From: Penicillium oxalicum
Taxonomy: Eukaryota; Ascomycota; Eurotiomycetes; Eurotiales; Aspergillaceae
DNA: 64,000 nucleotides
Direction: 5' to 3'
Assembly: GCF_001723175.1 (NCBI RefSeq)
Contig: NC_064654.1
Coordinates: 372,001 to 436,000, forward strand
How positions within the stretch are numbered: the first letter of the stretch is position 1; each line of letters begins with the position of its first letter. The notes beneath the pieces were generated by a model that was given only the letters and a program-made list of their open reading frames with translations, ran no database searches and was not told the DNA's origin. This document shows, in pieces, positions 20,059 through 32,100 of the stretch. The position numbers and the translations under genes were made by a program.

Positions 20059-20731
20059 GTGAATCACGAGGAGACCTATATAACTAGATCAGAAAAAAAG
20101 AGATCTTTTCAAGAGGACATTCTTGTTGACAACATTCTGTGAGCGAGCGAGGAAGACCGAGCAAGGTTCACGAACGTAGAGACTTTATAGCCTTTCGTGT
20201 CTGTCCATTGTTAGCATTGAGAACACACTAGCGGTGATTCAAGTCTGCTTACGCGTCCGCTCCAGGCTAAACCCCTTCAGTTGCAGTCTCAAGTTTGCCT
20301 CGGCTCCTGTCTGGCTTGGCTCGCGGCAAAGCAGAAACAAGGTTATTTAAGTTAGCCTGGCTCATCCATTGCTTGTAGCGGATTAGCGTGGTGGATCCTT
20401 TCCGCTCTAACCGTGTGGAGACCCTAGCCAGGGAAATTGGCATCGCGTTTTCTGGCCGAGCGGGTCGTACTTTCGCCGCGATATTAATTGATCCCTCGTC
20501 GCGTGAGGGTGTTAGAGTGCAGAAGCATCACGCCCTGTATGAAACAGAAGTCAAGACCTCAGAGCGTCAGTACCGCATCATGGTAAGTTGCCTCCTCACC
20601 TACTTGCTAAGCACGAACGGGGATTTCAATAGTTCACAAGTTTCGTATAGGAGCAAGCGGATAATTTCATTTCCATAGTTCATGTCATCGTCATCAAAAT
20701 CCAAGTATGCTGCATTCCAAGCTTCCAAATT
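20059..20731. other. Convergent intergenic region with a doubtful small spliced ORF
   Basis: A plus frame from about 20388 to 20582 ends at a perfect GTAAGT donor, with TTGCTAAGC branch-like sequence and an AATAG acceptor at 20632; the join would give about 70 residues and stop at TAG soon after. It lacks an ATG (the frame starts with GTG) and a recognisable domain. I list it as a trace, not a gene. Confidence 0.25.
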
Positions 20732-22833
20732 TCACCGAAGTCCACCGCTGGGGAAGAATCGTGGCCCCGCAAACCCATGGGCAATGATGCTTTGAATGTC
20801 TATGTTACCATCGCTGCGGGGGCTCCATAATTTGATCAAAATGTATCGACCAGAACTGGTAGATGTTAGCCACGAAGCCAGAAATTTTCGTGATGGAAGA
20901 GGCGACGTACGGTGGCGGGTCAAATTTGATGCTGACCATACTCTTCTCACGCTCAATGAAAAACCGTGCATGGGGTTTCATTACTTCGCCGTTTAACGAC
21001 GTGCCCACCAACGCTGCAGCCGGGGCAGAAGAATGAGGGGAACGAGGATCCACAAGACTACCAAAGCGGCGTCTGTGTTGACGCTGGAGCTCCATACGAC
21101 GACGGTAGACGCTGTCCGTGGTGGTCTCGTCATCTTCATCATCACTCGTGCTCTCTGAGCTATCTGAGCACTCATCCTCATCTTCCTGCACTCTTTCTAG
21201 TTCCATGACAGATGGGCCCTCGTCATCGTCGTGATCCACAAACAGATGATCATCAGAATTATCGTCATAATCAACCATCACCCGAAAATCAGACTGTGGA
21301 TCGGAGGCGTCTTGGCCAGGAGCAGCATTTTCAGACGTCAGCTGGGTGGTTGAGACTGCCGAGGAAGCTCGGGTGGAAGTTTGCATTGGAGATTGGTAAG
21401 AATTCAGGTACTCTTGAGATGGTTGCAGACCGGAGCGTCTGTTGCGGCGTCGACGGCGCGCGTGAGAGTATTGAATCTGGTATTGCGCAGTGCGGGATAG
21501 CAAATCATCGGCTGTCATGGACACAAATATCATGCCTTCCTGAATGCTACTGAAGGTCAGCCAGATAAGTTGGAAGAAGGTGGCAAGCACAAGCTTGGCA
21601 TGCTACATACGGAGAATCAAACCCCGTTCGTGGGGCCTTGATGACGAGTTTCCTCAAGCAGAAGGGCGCTTCGCCGCGATGTCGGAGAACAATGTTGCAG
21701 CGGCTGGACTTGGTACAATAGACGGACTGATCATTACGAAGGACGTTGTCGGGGTGTGAACTGTCTCCCTCGGGCTCAAAAGTGCCTCCATCACAGCTGG
21801 CAATCTCCATTTTCAAAGGACCGGAAACCACCTGCCCCCTGTGGCCGTAGTTAAACCCCCGTAAGCCTTCACGATGATCGTCGGAGTCGAGCTTCCGCCG
21901 TTTCAGCCGACCGTGGCTATCTCGACTCGACGAAGAGGGGCCTGACTGAGGCATGAGTGGCGGAAAGGCTATTGGATCGGTGAGATTGCTGGCACTGCGT
22001 AGGTCAGGACGAACCGCCCTGCGACGAAGACTTCTGTAGCTTGTTGTCGGGCGGGAAGGATCTGAATGTGTATCTGAGGTATTGTTGTTCATGGAGCTGG
22101 GGTCGGTTGGGACCTGGTCCCACAGAGCTCTCCGGGCTGGCCGAGGCGGAACCAAGTCAACTGGCGGTGGGCGAGGAATACGAAAAGACGCCGTGGATTC
22201 AGGACGATTTCCACCGTGTCTATTGTACGGAGACCACCCGGGGACACCAAGTTCGTCGAGTTCTTGATTCAAGGTCTCTAACGCACGACTTGTTTCTTCG
22301 GCGCTGAATCGGCTATCCTCAGACTGAAGAAGGCTTCGCAGGTAATGCAGGCTATCACGAGTAGATGATCTGGCGGGCTCTGTGCTCCGTGCAAACTCGT
22401 CGTGATCTCCTTCTGGGGAATCCGTTCGCTCTGCGGCTATCCTGAGTAGTTCACTCAACCTGGAATCGGTAGATAGATCAGCGTTGCCGACGTTATCGAT
22501 CAAACGAACCCAGGGCGACGAGGTGATGTCCACGGAGTTAGGATTCTGTTGAATGCTCAGCGTATCGATCAGGTCTTGTGTGTGTGGATAGCGTTCACGG
22601 AATGACTGCTCGCTAAGCTGACCATCATAGAACCGGGAGGGTCGAGGCAGCGACGCTGGAGGATAGTCGTAATTGCCCGAGTTGTTTATATTCCTTGGAG
22701 ATCGGGAGTTTCCCGAGTTCCCTGACGTATAGTCAGAGTTCTCTGACTGCGTGAGTGTCAAGTCTGTTAAAACGCTTGTCTCGTGGGGCAAACCCAGATT
22801 TGGGCACTGCACTTGAGATTCGTGACATACCAT
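20732..22833 (-). CDS. Conserved acidic hypothetical protein, probably nuclear
   Basis: Three exons, 21611-22833, 20911-21546 and 20732-20813, give 646 residues. Both introns start GTA(T/C)G and end TAG/CAG. The joins read Phe-Asp-Ser-Pro-Ile-Gln-Glu-Gly-Met-Ile-Phe-Val and Asp-Pro-Pro-Pro-Asp-Gly-Asn-Ile. The first half is Ser/Asn/Pro-rich and probably disordered, with a basic patch Arg-Leu-Lys-Arg-Arg-Lys. A compact core follows (Cys-Asn-Ile-Val-Leu-Arg-His-Arg, Phe-Cys-Leu-Arg-Lys-Leu-Val-Ile-Lys), then an Asp/Glu-rich run near the end of exon 2. I do not recognise the family. The start at 22833 is the first ATG of the frame; an upstream exon is possible. A 338-bp gap separates it from the diverging AOS1 gene. 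Confidence 0.75.
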
Positions 22834-23171
22834 CCTGGTGGGTAAGTCCGGGCGGATACCGCTCAAGAGTCCCCGGCTGTCTTCCTCCGGGATCTTCCAA
22901 AACAAAGGAAGCGTGAAGTGCAGGTCACAGAGAGAAGGGCTCCGCTGTTTGGCCGTACCGTTGACCCTACAGAGGTGCCGCTAGCAGTAAATGCAAGATT
23001 TTTGGGCGTAAAGACGTCTGAAATGACGAGCGCGAGGGGAAAGGCAGATGATGCTTTGCTTGGGTGATGGTTACGCATGGCACGTGATTCCGCATTAGAT
23101 CATAAGTTTGTGGGGAAAGCTCGCCGACAGCTACTTCGTCGCTCTCTCACTCCCCGCAAATTATCCTCAAA
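22834..23171. promoter_or_regulatory. 338-bp divergent promoter (acidic protein / AOS1)
   Basis: A short non-coding gap between two outward-facing starts. A minus frame at 22863-23078 could be an upstream exon of the acidic protein but has no supported splice to it. Confidence 0.4.
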
Positions 23172-24657
23172 ATGGCAGAAGTGGAGAATGGAAACGCCAT
23201 CAGTGCAGGTGAGAGTTTCTCTATGAGAATCCAAAGGTCTCTGGTGCAGGGATCCAGAGACATGAACGCTTACCCGATCCTGATCTTAGATGAGATCGCG
23301 CTCTATGACCGGCAGATCCGACTCTGGGGTGTGCAAGCACAAGAGAAGTCAGTCTCAGAATCCCCAATACTACCGGACGGCGCGTTTTCTAATCAAGTCT
23401 GCTCACCAGAATTCGATCCGCGAATATTCTTTTGATCACCGTCAAGGCGCTTGCCAACGAGGTCGCAAAGAACTTGGTCCTAGCCGGCATTGGCTCCCTC
23501 ACGATTATCGATCATGAGCCCGTTTCCGAGGCCGACTTGGATGCATCCTTCTTCCTGGAAGAGGCATGTAAGAATGAAGATGTTATTAAGCAAGGGAAAA
23601 ATGTACTAGAAGCTCCGTGCTCTCCGTGGACTTGCTCCCGCCATCCGCATCTCTGGCTAATGTCGCACTACAGCGTGCCGAGGTTGCTGGTCCCCAGATT
23701 CACCGAATGAACCCTCGAGTCAAGCTTCATGTCGACACAGCAGACATTCGCAGCAAACAACCCGAATTCTTCAGCCAATTCGACGTCACAATTGCAACTG
23801 AGCTCGATTTCGCTTCCTACACGACGATCAACGCCGCTTGTCGCATCGCTAACCGACCTTTTTACGCAGCCGGTCTGCACGGGTTCTACGGCTATGTCTT
23901 TGCCGACCTGATCTCGCACGATTTTGTGATCGAGCGGGAAAAGTCAAACGCCCCGACACGGCAGCAGGAAACGCTGACAAGAAGTGTGGTCAGCGTGACC
24001 GCAAAGACCGAGGGTGAGAAGAGCGAGAAGAGCGGCACCAAGGACAAAGTCATCGAATTGGTTACAAAGCGCGAGATTTACTCTCCCCTTCAGCTTGCCA
24101 ACACATCCCCTCTGCCCGAAGAATACACCAACAACGTGCGACGCCGAAAACAAGTCACCCCGCTCCTCAGCTGTCTCCGCGCATTGTGGGAATTTGAAAA
24201 GCTCTCAGGCGGCAGACGGCCCAGCTTTGCGCATCAAGATCTCGAGCTCTTTACAAGACTGGCTAGGGAAAGCCACCAAGAATTGAAATTGGATCTTGCT
24301 ACTCTCGACTCTGCCTTCCTGCGCCAATTCCTTCAAAATCTGGGCTGCGAGCTCAGTCCCGTCGCAGCATTCGTCGGTGGTGCACTGGCTCAGGACGTTA
24401 TCAACGTTCTCTCTGCCCGCGAGCATCCGCTTCAGAATATGCTGCTTTTCGACGGAGACAAGCTGGCTGGACCCATCTACCCACTGCATCCATTCTTTCC
24501 TCCCGAGATGGACGTTGGCTCGCTCGCTGCAGTACCGCCCGTGGCCAATCCGATTATCATGACTCCGACGACAGTCACCAATCTTGCGAGTCATCCCGCT
24601 CCTCATAACGCACCAGTTAACTCTGCTGTGAATATGGGTGTGAATCCCGGGCTGTGA
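23172..24657 (+). CDS. AOS1: SUMO-activating enzyme subunit 1 (AOS1)
   Basis: Four exons, 23172-23208, 23290-23347, 23410-23602 and 23674-24657, give 423 residues. Joins rebuild the ThiF/E1 N-terminus: Asp-Glu-Ile-Ala-Leu-Tyr-Asp-Arg-Gln-Ile-Arg-Leu-Trp-Gly, then Lys-Ile-Arg-Ser-Ala-Asn-Ile-Leu-Leu-Ile, then Asn-Arg-Ala-Glu in front of Met-Asn-Pro-Arg-Val. This conserved Arg-rich start and Leu-Ala-Gly-Ile-Gly-Ser-Leu-Thr-Ile-Ile-Asp-His define AOS1, which with UBA2 adenylates SUMO in the nucleus. The C-terminal block Ala-Phe-Val-Gly-Gly-Ala-Leu-Ala-Gln-Asp-Val-Ile is typical. The third intron uses the less common donor GTACTA; a stronger GTAAGA 35 bases upstream would break the frame. The C-terminal tail is Pro/Asn-rich. 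Confidence 0.93.
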
Positions 24658-25374
24658 GGGATGACAGGATTGGAAGAATTGGGTTTCCGGATCGGCGGCG
24701 TAGGGTGGGGGCGCAGGCAGACTCAGGGTTTCGAAGCATGCAGGTGACGAATTTCTTACTATCTAGACGAATTTTCTGTACAATATCATTACACGCATCG
24801 CACTTCTCAAATAGATCGACCTTATGTACCCAAGGTCTACCGATCCTGGGTTTCTCCTACGTAGCATTTGCCATTAGTCACAGAAGCACTCGAGAGGACG
24901 TAGATAGACTACCTACAGAATACCGATCATTGATCTCCAGGGGCGGTAGCAGAGCAAAGTGGACTTTTTGAAACAGAGTGATCTCTGACAGCTTGTGACC
25001 TACGTAGGAGTTATGTAGTCTTTTCTTCCCCCAAAAAAGGGACTATCTATAAAAACGCCCGATCTTCGATTCAACCCTTTTTTTTTCTGAGAAAAGAAAG
25101 GAAAAGAGAAAGAAAAAAAAACCCCACAAATATAAGTATGTTCATTTTGAGCAAGTAAATATACGAAATGATCAGTGATCAGTGCCCGGTAATTAGCGGC
25201 ACCAATCTAATTTATCCCAAAAACGCCTGAGAGAAACCATGCAAATGAGGTAGCCCGTAGCTTATACCACATGAGGAGACGCCGACACAAGATGAACCCC
25301 TAGCCTTGAGTCATTTTTTTTTGCTTTTCAAGTGCATCGTTGCAACGTGAGTTAGTCGCGTTCAAATCGCCCCT
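24658..25374. other. Convergent intergenic region
   Basis: 3' flanks of AOS1 and the YTP1-like gene. It contains A/T runs (25079-25086, 25112-25119, 25314-25322) and no coding or RNA gene that I can support. Confidence 0.45.
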
Positions 25375-27154
25375 CTATGCGCGAGAAGCTTCTTTGGCAC
25401 CCATTTCCTCGTCGGCTGTCTTTTTGGGACGCATGGATGTTCCGGCCTCATCGTCATCGTCGCTCATGAGGCCCTCCAGCTCAAAGGCCTCGGCGTCGGA
25501 GATGCGCTGAGCGTCGGCGGTACGTGCACGAGTGCGCCCATTCATGTAGCCACCGTTGGGACTGGCGTATTTGGGGCCGTCCAATTCGTCTTCTTCAGGC
25601 GCGCCTTCAGGCCACGCGTGAACGGCGTAAATGTGGAGAAGGATGTTAACAACTGAAGATGGTTAGAACTCGTGAGCCAGGGCCATTGGGGTGGCAATTT
25701 TGGGGAGGGGGTGGGGGGAAGAGATGAGAAAAGAAGACACTTACAGAGGAAGAGAATAAAGGCAATGCTAAAGAGAATCAGGATGTAGGAGACGTGCATG
25801 ATGCCCGCCTGGCTCAGCAGTTGCATCTGCTCCTCCGTAGCACCCATGAACAAGAATCCGGACGCGTACAGCAGGAATGGAGTCAGATACTGGAAGCTAT
25901 TCGGATCGACTCCGCTCATGCTGACATTGTCCTTGTCGCGCAGGACGAAGGAGATTTCAATGATGCGCGTCAGGGCCGCTGCCATCAGCGTGTATCCGAA
26001 GATACTGTGGACCATGGTGCTGATCATCAAGGTCTGAGTATGCGCGGACATGGCATATCCGGTCAGACCGATGACGATGGCGGGAATCAAGTTCCGCTTG
26101 GGCCGACCATTCCGGCTCCAGCTCAACCACATGCCCAAAAGACCGGCGCACCACCAGACAATACCCATCGTCGTGTGTTGCAGATCATTGTGAACCCATG
26201 GTCCGCCCCAGCGATGCTCGGTAAAGGTATTGACACAGCCCCATGCGGCGATGATGAGCGAATCGAAGAATTCTTGACTCCGGCCGGTTCGCCGCAACCA
26301 GTACTGGCCGACAAGAAGAAGAATGGTCAGGCAGATACCATACGCGATGAATGCGCTGCCCATGATGAAGTGCGCCAAACACTGGCCCATGTGATCACCT
26401 TGGCAGAAGCCGAGCGCGGCAATACCACCGAAGAGCATCTGCGTCCAGCTGACAATGGGCATGATCTTGCCGATGACGCCGTGCGCCAGAACGAAGATCC
26501 ATCGAATTCGAGCCTGTCCGGCCTTTTCAAGGTGCAATTTCAAGTAGAAGCCCAGGACGATCTGCGCGATCAGGAGCAGCATCAACCAATTCGCGAACGA
26601 GGCGTGTGCATTTTTGCCAAACTGTCGACCCTTGTGAGCGTGGCCGAGGAAGTATGCTAGCACGGCGATAATGGTGCCGACAATTTGAACGGGGACGTGC
26701 CAGCGCGAGCGGACAATCTGTACGAGTCGAGTAAAATCGAAGAGTCAGAAGAAAAGTCCGGCCAGAGGTTTGAACAGTCCCCTTTTTGCACAAACATACC
26801 CCAAGAACCATACCCAGGGGAAAGATGATTCCGAATGCAGTGCCCATAAGAATCATATGGGTCCAGAGGGTGGAATCCTACACAGACCAGAGGATCATTA
26901 GCATAATCATTCGTATCCAAACCGCCTTGTCCATGCGACCGTAGCTGAATTCCCAGATCCGAAAGCCTCTTTCAAAAAGGATCAAACAGGAAAGACAAAA
27001 GAAGGAGTCACCACATCAAGGTATCATATCAACATACAATCGGCTCCAGCGAGATCGCCTCGCCCTCGGGGACATGATCATGGCCGCCATGAGCGAGGGC
27101 CAGACCAGCAAGCAACACCAGGCCCCAGAGGGAACCCTGTCGCAAGAGGGTCAT
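25375..27154 (-). CDS. YTP1-like polytopic membrane protein
   Basis: Four exons, 27038-27154, 26800-26877, 25745-26717 and 25375-25652, give 481 residues. Donors GTATGT (twice) and GTAAGT, all in phase. Exon 1 encodes a signal-like Leu-rich segment ending Leu-Ala-Leu-Ala, then His-Gly-Gly-His-Asp-His. Exons 2 and 3 hold about ten hydrophobic helices, including Gly-Lys-Asn-Ala-His-Ala-Ser-Phe-Ala-Asn-Trp and Leu-Ala-His-Gly-Val-Ile-Gly-Lys. This layout is that of YTP1, with an N-terminal DUF2427-type half resembling cytochrome b561 and a Ytp1 half. His residues in several helices could bind haem, as in b561 proteins, but YTP1 function is not established. The C-terminal tail is acidic and cytosolic-looking (Ser-Asp-Asp-Asp-Asp-Glu). 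TGA or equivalent stop at 25375-25377. Confidence 0.88.
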
Positions 27155-27928
27155 TGTGGCGCGTGTGAGAGAGAGACACGGCGATGACGGAAGATGCGGG
27201 ACAGCGAAGGCTGGAGAGCCAGAGGATGGAGGAGGGCGGTTTAACAGGGAGAATCCAAGGGGTTTCTGATCGGAGTCTCTGGGGTCCGTTCACTGCGGAA
27301 AGGCGAAACCGGGTCAGCTGCCTGACATCCGGCCGACGATCTGCTGCCACTCCGCCGCATCCGATTACCCACCGGAGAAAAGTCAGGTACACAGGAGGTA
27401 CTTGGTCGCAGCCATATCGTTGGTAATTACTGAATGTACTCATGTACACGTTGTAGTCTGTTACTAGGTAGAAGAGGGTATTAGATTTAATTAACACAGC
27501 AACTGTAATCAATCACCATGAGTACCTGACAGCACCGGAAACCTTTCTTCGAGCCCCCTACAGTAGTTCCAAAGATCATGGGGAAGCAACACGTTTTGAT
27601 TCCCAGAATTTGTGGCATATTTGTCGTACAGTAGTACGCGTCAGGTACTTTCTTACATATTCAGAAGTCTTCAGTTGACCTCCAGTCACCGTTATACACG
27701 TGACCTTATCAGAGCCACCCGCAACGATCGAGACCCACTTTCTAGAACGGGTTGAGCCTGGAACTAAACTCAGCTCGCTCGATATCACGATAGTGACCTT
27801 GGGTTGCAGGTGATACTCCTCGACTGAGGAAAAAAACCCCCAAAGGCAAAAGACAAAAGGCAGAAAGGGATTCTCCTGATCATCTGGACAGTTTGCAAAA
27901 TATTCATCACTCAAACGTCGAAGCTACT
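27155..27928. promoter_or_regulatory. 774-bp divergent promoter (YTP1-like / SWI5)
   Basis: Non-coding. Several short frames overlap on both strands, and none has a recognisable domain. It contains repeated GTACA/TGTAC-type words near 27434-27450 and 27627-27645, of unknown meaning. Confidence 0.4.
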
Positions 27929-28457
27929 ATGGCCGAGCCAGCAGCCGACAAGCGTCTGGTAGGACTGTCCATCCACCAGACCGTCATTGGGCCATAGCGT
28001 AGAGACTGACCAGCCGCTTCTTCAACTCGATCAGAAAGCCCTTCGCAGATCAATCTCTGATCTACAGGCGCAGCAAGCAGAGTTAGAAGCTGAGATAGCC
28101 CAGCTCAGACCGAGTCTGAAGTGAGTAAAGATCAGAGCCATTGGCTTGAACCCATTGAATTAGATCAACCCCTCCGACAAGACAGGGACGTTGCGATCCT
28201 TCAGAAAGAAGGCTGAGATACCAGGAGGCAAGACAGGATCATTTGGGATGATAGTGTCGCAGACCTCGAGCACAAAGTCAAAGCTAACACCGGCCAGAAA
28301 TGATCCTTCCGAGACCGTTAAAAGGCACATCCGTCTGTTACATGAATACAACGAGATCAAGGACATTGCACAAGGTCTGATGGGTCTTATTGCCGACGCA
28401 CGTGGTGTTCGACATGTTGATGTGCAGAAAGAGTTTGGAGTGCACGAGGAAGATTGA
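27929..28457 (+). CDS. SWI5: DNA recombination mediator SWI5
   Basis: Three exons, 27929-27958, 28014-28120 and 28298-28457, give 98 residues. Intron 1 ends TGACCAG. Intron 2 starts GTGAGT and ends GCTAACACCGGCCAG, an excellent branch site and acceptor 10 bases apart; using this acceptor joins Ser-Leu-Lys to Asn-Asp-Pro-Ser-Glu-Thr-Val-Lys. The N-terminal coiled coil (Ile-Ser-Asp-Leu-Gln-Ala-Gln-Gln-Ala-Glu-Leu-Glu) and the C-terminal Leu-His-Glu-Tyr-Asn-Glu-Ile-Lys-Asp and Met-Gly-Leu-Ile-Ala-Asp are the SWI5 signature. SWI5 with SFR1 stimulates Rad51/Dmc1 strand exchange in the nucleus. Upstream acceptors in the same intron keep an open frame but insert a sequence foreign to the family. Confidence 0.9.
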
Positions 28458-29146
28458 GTTTTGGTCCTTTTGATCTTTTTGCATGCTCGCTTTCGGTTTT
28501 GTTTTGTGGAGTGATTTTTTCTCCGTGCTTTTTTTTTCTCTTCCCTCTTCTCTTCTACTTGAGCAAGGCGTTTTATGGTTTGGGTGTGTACTCATGGGTT
28601 GACGATACCACTAACTACTATAGAAGATTACATCCTATAAGTTCATTCAGTAATCGATGTAGAAAGATAGAAAGTACCTTCTATTCACAACACATCTTAT
28701 GTATATAGATAATTTATCAACATTGAAGAGGACAAGATTTTGATTTCGGTCAAACCCATCCCCAAAAAAATCTATCGTCGGCAAAAATCAAGAGAATTAA
28801 GGCGCGTTCAGGTATGCAGCGCCCGGATAGGAGAGAATAAAAGACGGCTGTCAGAGATGAGAGGTTCACGGGGATAGAAGTATCTCAAGAGCGAAGAATG
28901 GGGGCGAGAGGAGAGGGAGCAGGAAACAACCCAACCGACGTGAATGGTAACAGATCAAGATGAATGAAAAAGAGGTGATTAGCCTTGAATAGGGTATGAG
29001 AAATTTGGACAACCCTTAAGGGACACGGAAAGGGGACAGGGAAAATAGTAAGTATAGACAGGAAGGCGAAGAGAAAGTAAGGTATATAGGCGGTAAGATA
29101 TGCAGGGGGGTAAAACAGCGAAGCAAGAGTAAGAGCAAATTTTGGT
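28458..29146. other. Convergent intergenic region (SWI5 / MDR1-type)
   Basis: 3' flanks of both genes. A T-rich stretch lies at 28480-28560. No gene is supported. Confidence 0.45.
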
Positions 29147-32100
29147 TTAATGGGTCTTACCCAGACTCTGCAAGTTGACTAGCTCGTAGTAGCGGCCCTT
29201 GTTTCGCAGGAGCTCGGTGTGCGTGCCGCTCTCGACAATCCTGCCCTGGTCGAAGACATAAATGATGTCCGCCTTCTGAATAGTGCTCAGACGATGAGCA
29301 ACGGCAACGGTGGTGCGACCCTTGGCCGCAGCATCGAGGGCGGCCTGGACGACCTTCTCGGATTCAGAGTCCAGTGCGGAGGTGGCTTCGTCGAGCAGAA
29401 GAATCTTGGGATTACGGAGCAAAGCGCGGGCAATAGCGACACGCTGCTTCTGACCACCAGACAACATGCCACCCTTGGAACCCACGACGGTGTTGAATCC
29501 CTCGGGCAGAGACATGATAAAGTCGTAAATGTTGGCTTCCTTGCAGGCCTTGACGAGGAGGTCCTCTGCGATGTCGTCTTCGGCGATACCGAGCAGAATG
29601 TTGTCCTTGATCGTGCCTTGGTAAAGAGTGGGTTCTTGACTGACGAGGGCGAGATGGCTACGGTACGAATTGATGTTCAGATCCGCGATGTTGTGTCCAT
29701 CCACAAAGACTCCACCGGAGAGGGCGTCATAGAAACGCTCCAACAAGGCAATCGTCGTACTCTTTCCACAGCCACTGGGTCCAACCAGTGCAATGTACTG
29801 ACCGGGCTTGACGCTCAGGTTCAGGCCCCGAAGGACGGGTTGTTCCGGGCGAGTCGGGTAGCGGAAGTGCACGTCGCGGAACTCAATGGTTCCCTCAACA
29901 TGGTCAACAACGGCGCCCTCCTCAGACCAGGTGTCGATGGTAGGACGGCGATCGAACAGCTTGCGGAACTCATACGCGGCGTTCTTGGCTTTGCCCATGT
30001 CGGGTGAGAAAGAGAACACGGTACCGGCCGATTGAGCTCCAAACAGAATCTCACTGAAGCAGACGAAGAATCGGAACGTATCATACTCGCCCTTGCCCAA
30101 CAGCGTACCACCGTACCAAAAGCCGAGCGCGACACAAAAGAAGACCAGCGCCTGAGACGCAGCATACAGAACAGATGATCGGATGACGGATTTCAAGCTG
30201 ACGCGGGCCTGCTGAGATAGCTGCTCGTGGTAGACATTCCAGACATCGTTCTCGCGGGTGAGTGAGGCCACGGTGCGGATGGCAGAGGTAGCCTCACAGG
30301 CATAGCTGGCGGAACCCTCGTAGGCGCTCTTGGAGCGGGCCTGGAAAGCGGCAAGCATGTGGAAGCGATAGAAACCGCAGCCAAGGAGGACAGGAATGAC
30401 ACTGATACAAACCAGGGCGAGCTTCCAGCCGAACGACAGGGAGATGACCATGGCCGCAATCAAGGTTGTTGAGGTCATGAGAATTGTACCCAGGGTCGAT
30501 CCACTGATGCCAGAGAGGTGTTTGGTCTCGGTCGAGAGGAATGAAGTCAATGCACCCGTGCTGTTCTCTTCACGATCGAAGAAGTTGATATCCTGGCGAA
30601 GCATGGATCGGAAGGCCTTGCTGCGGGCCTTGTGAATGAGACGCTCGGAGCAGTAGGCAAACGCAATTCCGTTGATCGAGAACGTGAAGAACTGGACAAT
30701 ACCAACAACCAAGAACATGAGAGACCAGAAATTGGCGTCAGAACGCAGCTTGCCCCACTGGGACTTGGGAAGGGACAGAGAGCCAATGGCCTTGGCGTAC
30801 AGGAACGCCTGGGTGGGCTGACCACCGCCTGCAAGACAAGAGAAGACCAAACCGACAATCAGATACTTCCATTCTTCCTTATTGAAGGAGGCAATGAATT
30901 TAATCAGCGTCCATAGCGAGTACTTAGCCTTTGGATCGGGGCCCGACTTGGAGAGAACCATGCTGGAGACAGACTTGCCAGTATCCTGGCGACGGATATC
31001 CTCGGGGAACATTGCCCCGGCCTCTTCATCCTTGAGAGGGGTGGAGGCACTTGCGACGGACTTGACACGAGCAATGTGTTGCTTGTTCAGCGAAGAATCA
31101 TCGGAGTCGTCCTCGAGGATATCTTCGTTCAGAGCGTCGGCTTCCTTTTCTTCGTTGATGCGCTGAGCCTCGACAAGCTTGGAATATGGTCCAGCAGTCT
31201 CGATCAAATCATCATGGGTGCCCTGTTCCACAATAGCGCCATTGACAAAGACGACGATATTGTGCGCGGTCTTAATGGTGGACAGACGGTGAGCGATGAC
31301 AATAGTAGTACGGCCTTCGGCAGCACGGTCCAAAGCAGCCTGCACCACACCCTCTGATTTGGTGTCCAGGGCGGAGGTAGCCTCGTCCAGCAGCAAAATC
31401 TTGGGGTCAGAGACGACAGCACGGGCGATGGCGATACGCTGCTTCTGGCCACCGGAGAGGAGGAAGCCACGTTGACCGACATTGGTTTCGTATTGTTCCG
31501 GAAGGCCCATGATGAATTCGTGCGCGTTGGCCATTTTGGCCGCGTTCTCGATCAGTTCACGCACACGCTCCTCCGGTTCATGCTCATAGCGAGTGCCAAG
31601 TAAACCGTAGCGGATGTTCTTGTAGATAGTAGTGCCGAAGAGCACGGGTTCCTGCTGGACAAGTGAAATCTGTTGGCGCAACCACCGCAGGTTCACAGTC
31701 TGGATATCATGGCCGTCCAGGAAAACAGTACCGCCCACAGGCATGTAGAAACGCTCGACGAGACCAACAACGGTCGACTTGCCCGAGCCCGAGGGGCCAA
31801 CCAGTGCGGTAGTCTTACCTGCGGGGAACTTCAACGAAACATCTTGCATGATGGTGACTTCCGGTCGTGAAGGATAGATGTGCTTGACGTTGCGGAATTC
31901 AATTTCACCAGTAGCGTTTTCGGGAATGATGCCCTCATCAGAGGTGGGATCAATGGGTGAGACACGATCAATGGTACTGAAAATCTTGGCAGCCGCAGCC
32001 ACGGCGCCGGTGAAGGCTTGAGTGTTGGGAGCGACATTGCTCAGACTGAATGAACCGATCAGGATGGACATGAGGATGGTCAGGACCTGGCCCACGTTGA

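Noticed and set aside
23568..23577. Stronger GTAAGA donor in AOS1
   Set aside because: No acceptor downstream restores the frame with it. The GTACTA donor 35 bases later does, with a family-like join.
25794..26660. 288-codon plus-strand open frame
   Set aside because: Antisense to exon 3 of the YTP1-like gene, which has coherent helices and splice sites on the other strand.
28191..28297. In-frame 5' extension of SWI5 exon 3
   Set aside because: Open, but reachable only through weaker acceptors, and it inserts text foreign to SWI5. The acceptor at 28297 has a textbook branch site and restores normal protein length.
29219..30007. 262-codon plus-strand open frame
   Set aside because: Antisense to the second nucleotide-binding domain of the ABC transporter; a high-GC3 shadow with no homology-like motif.
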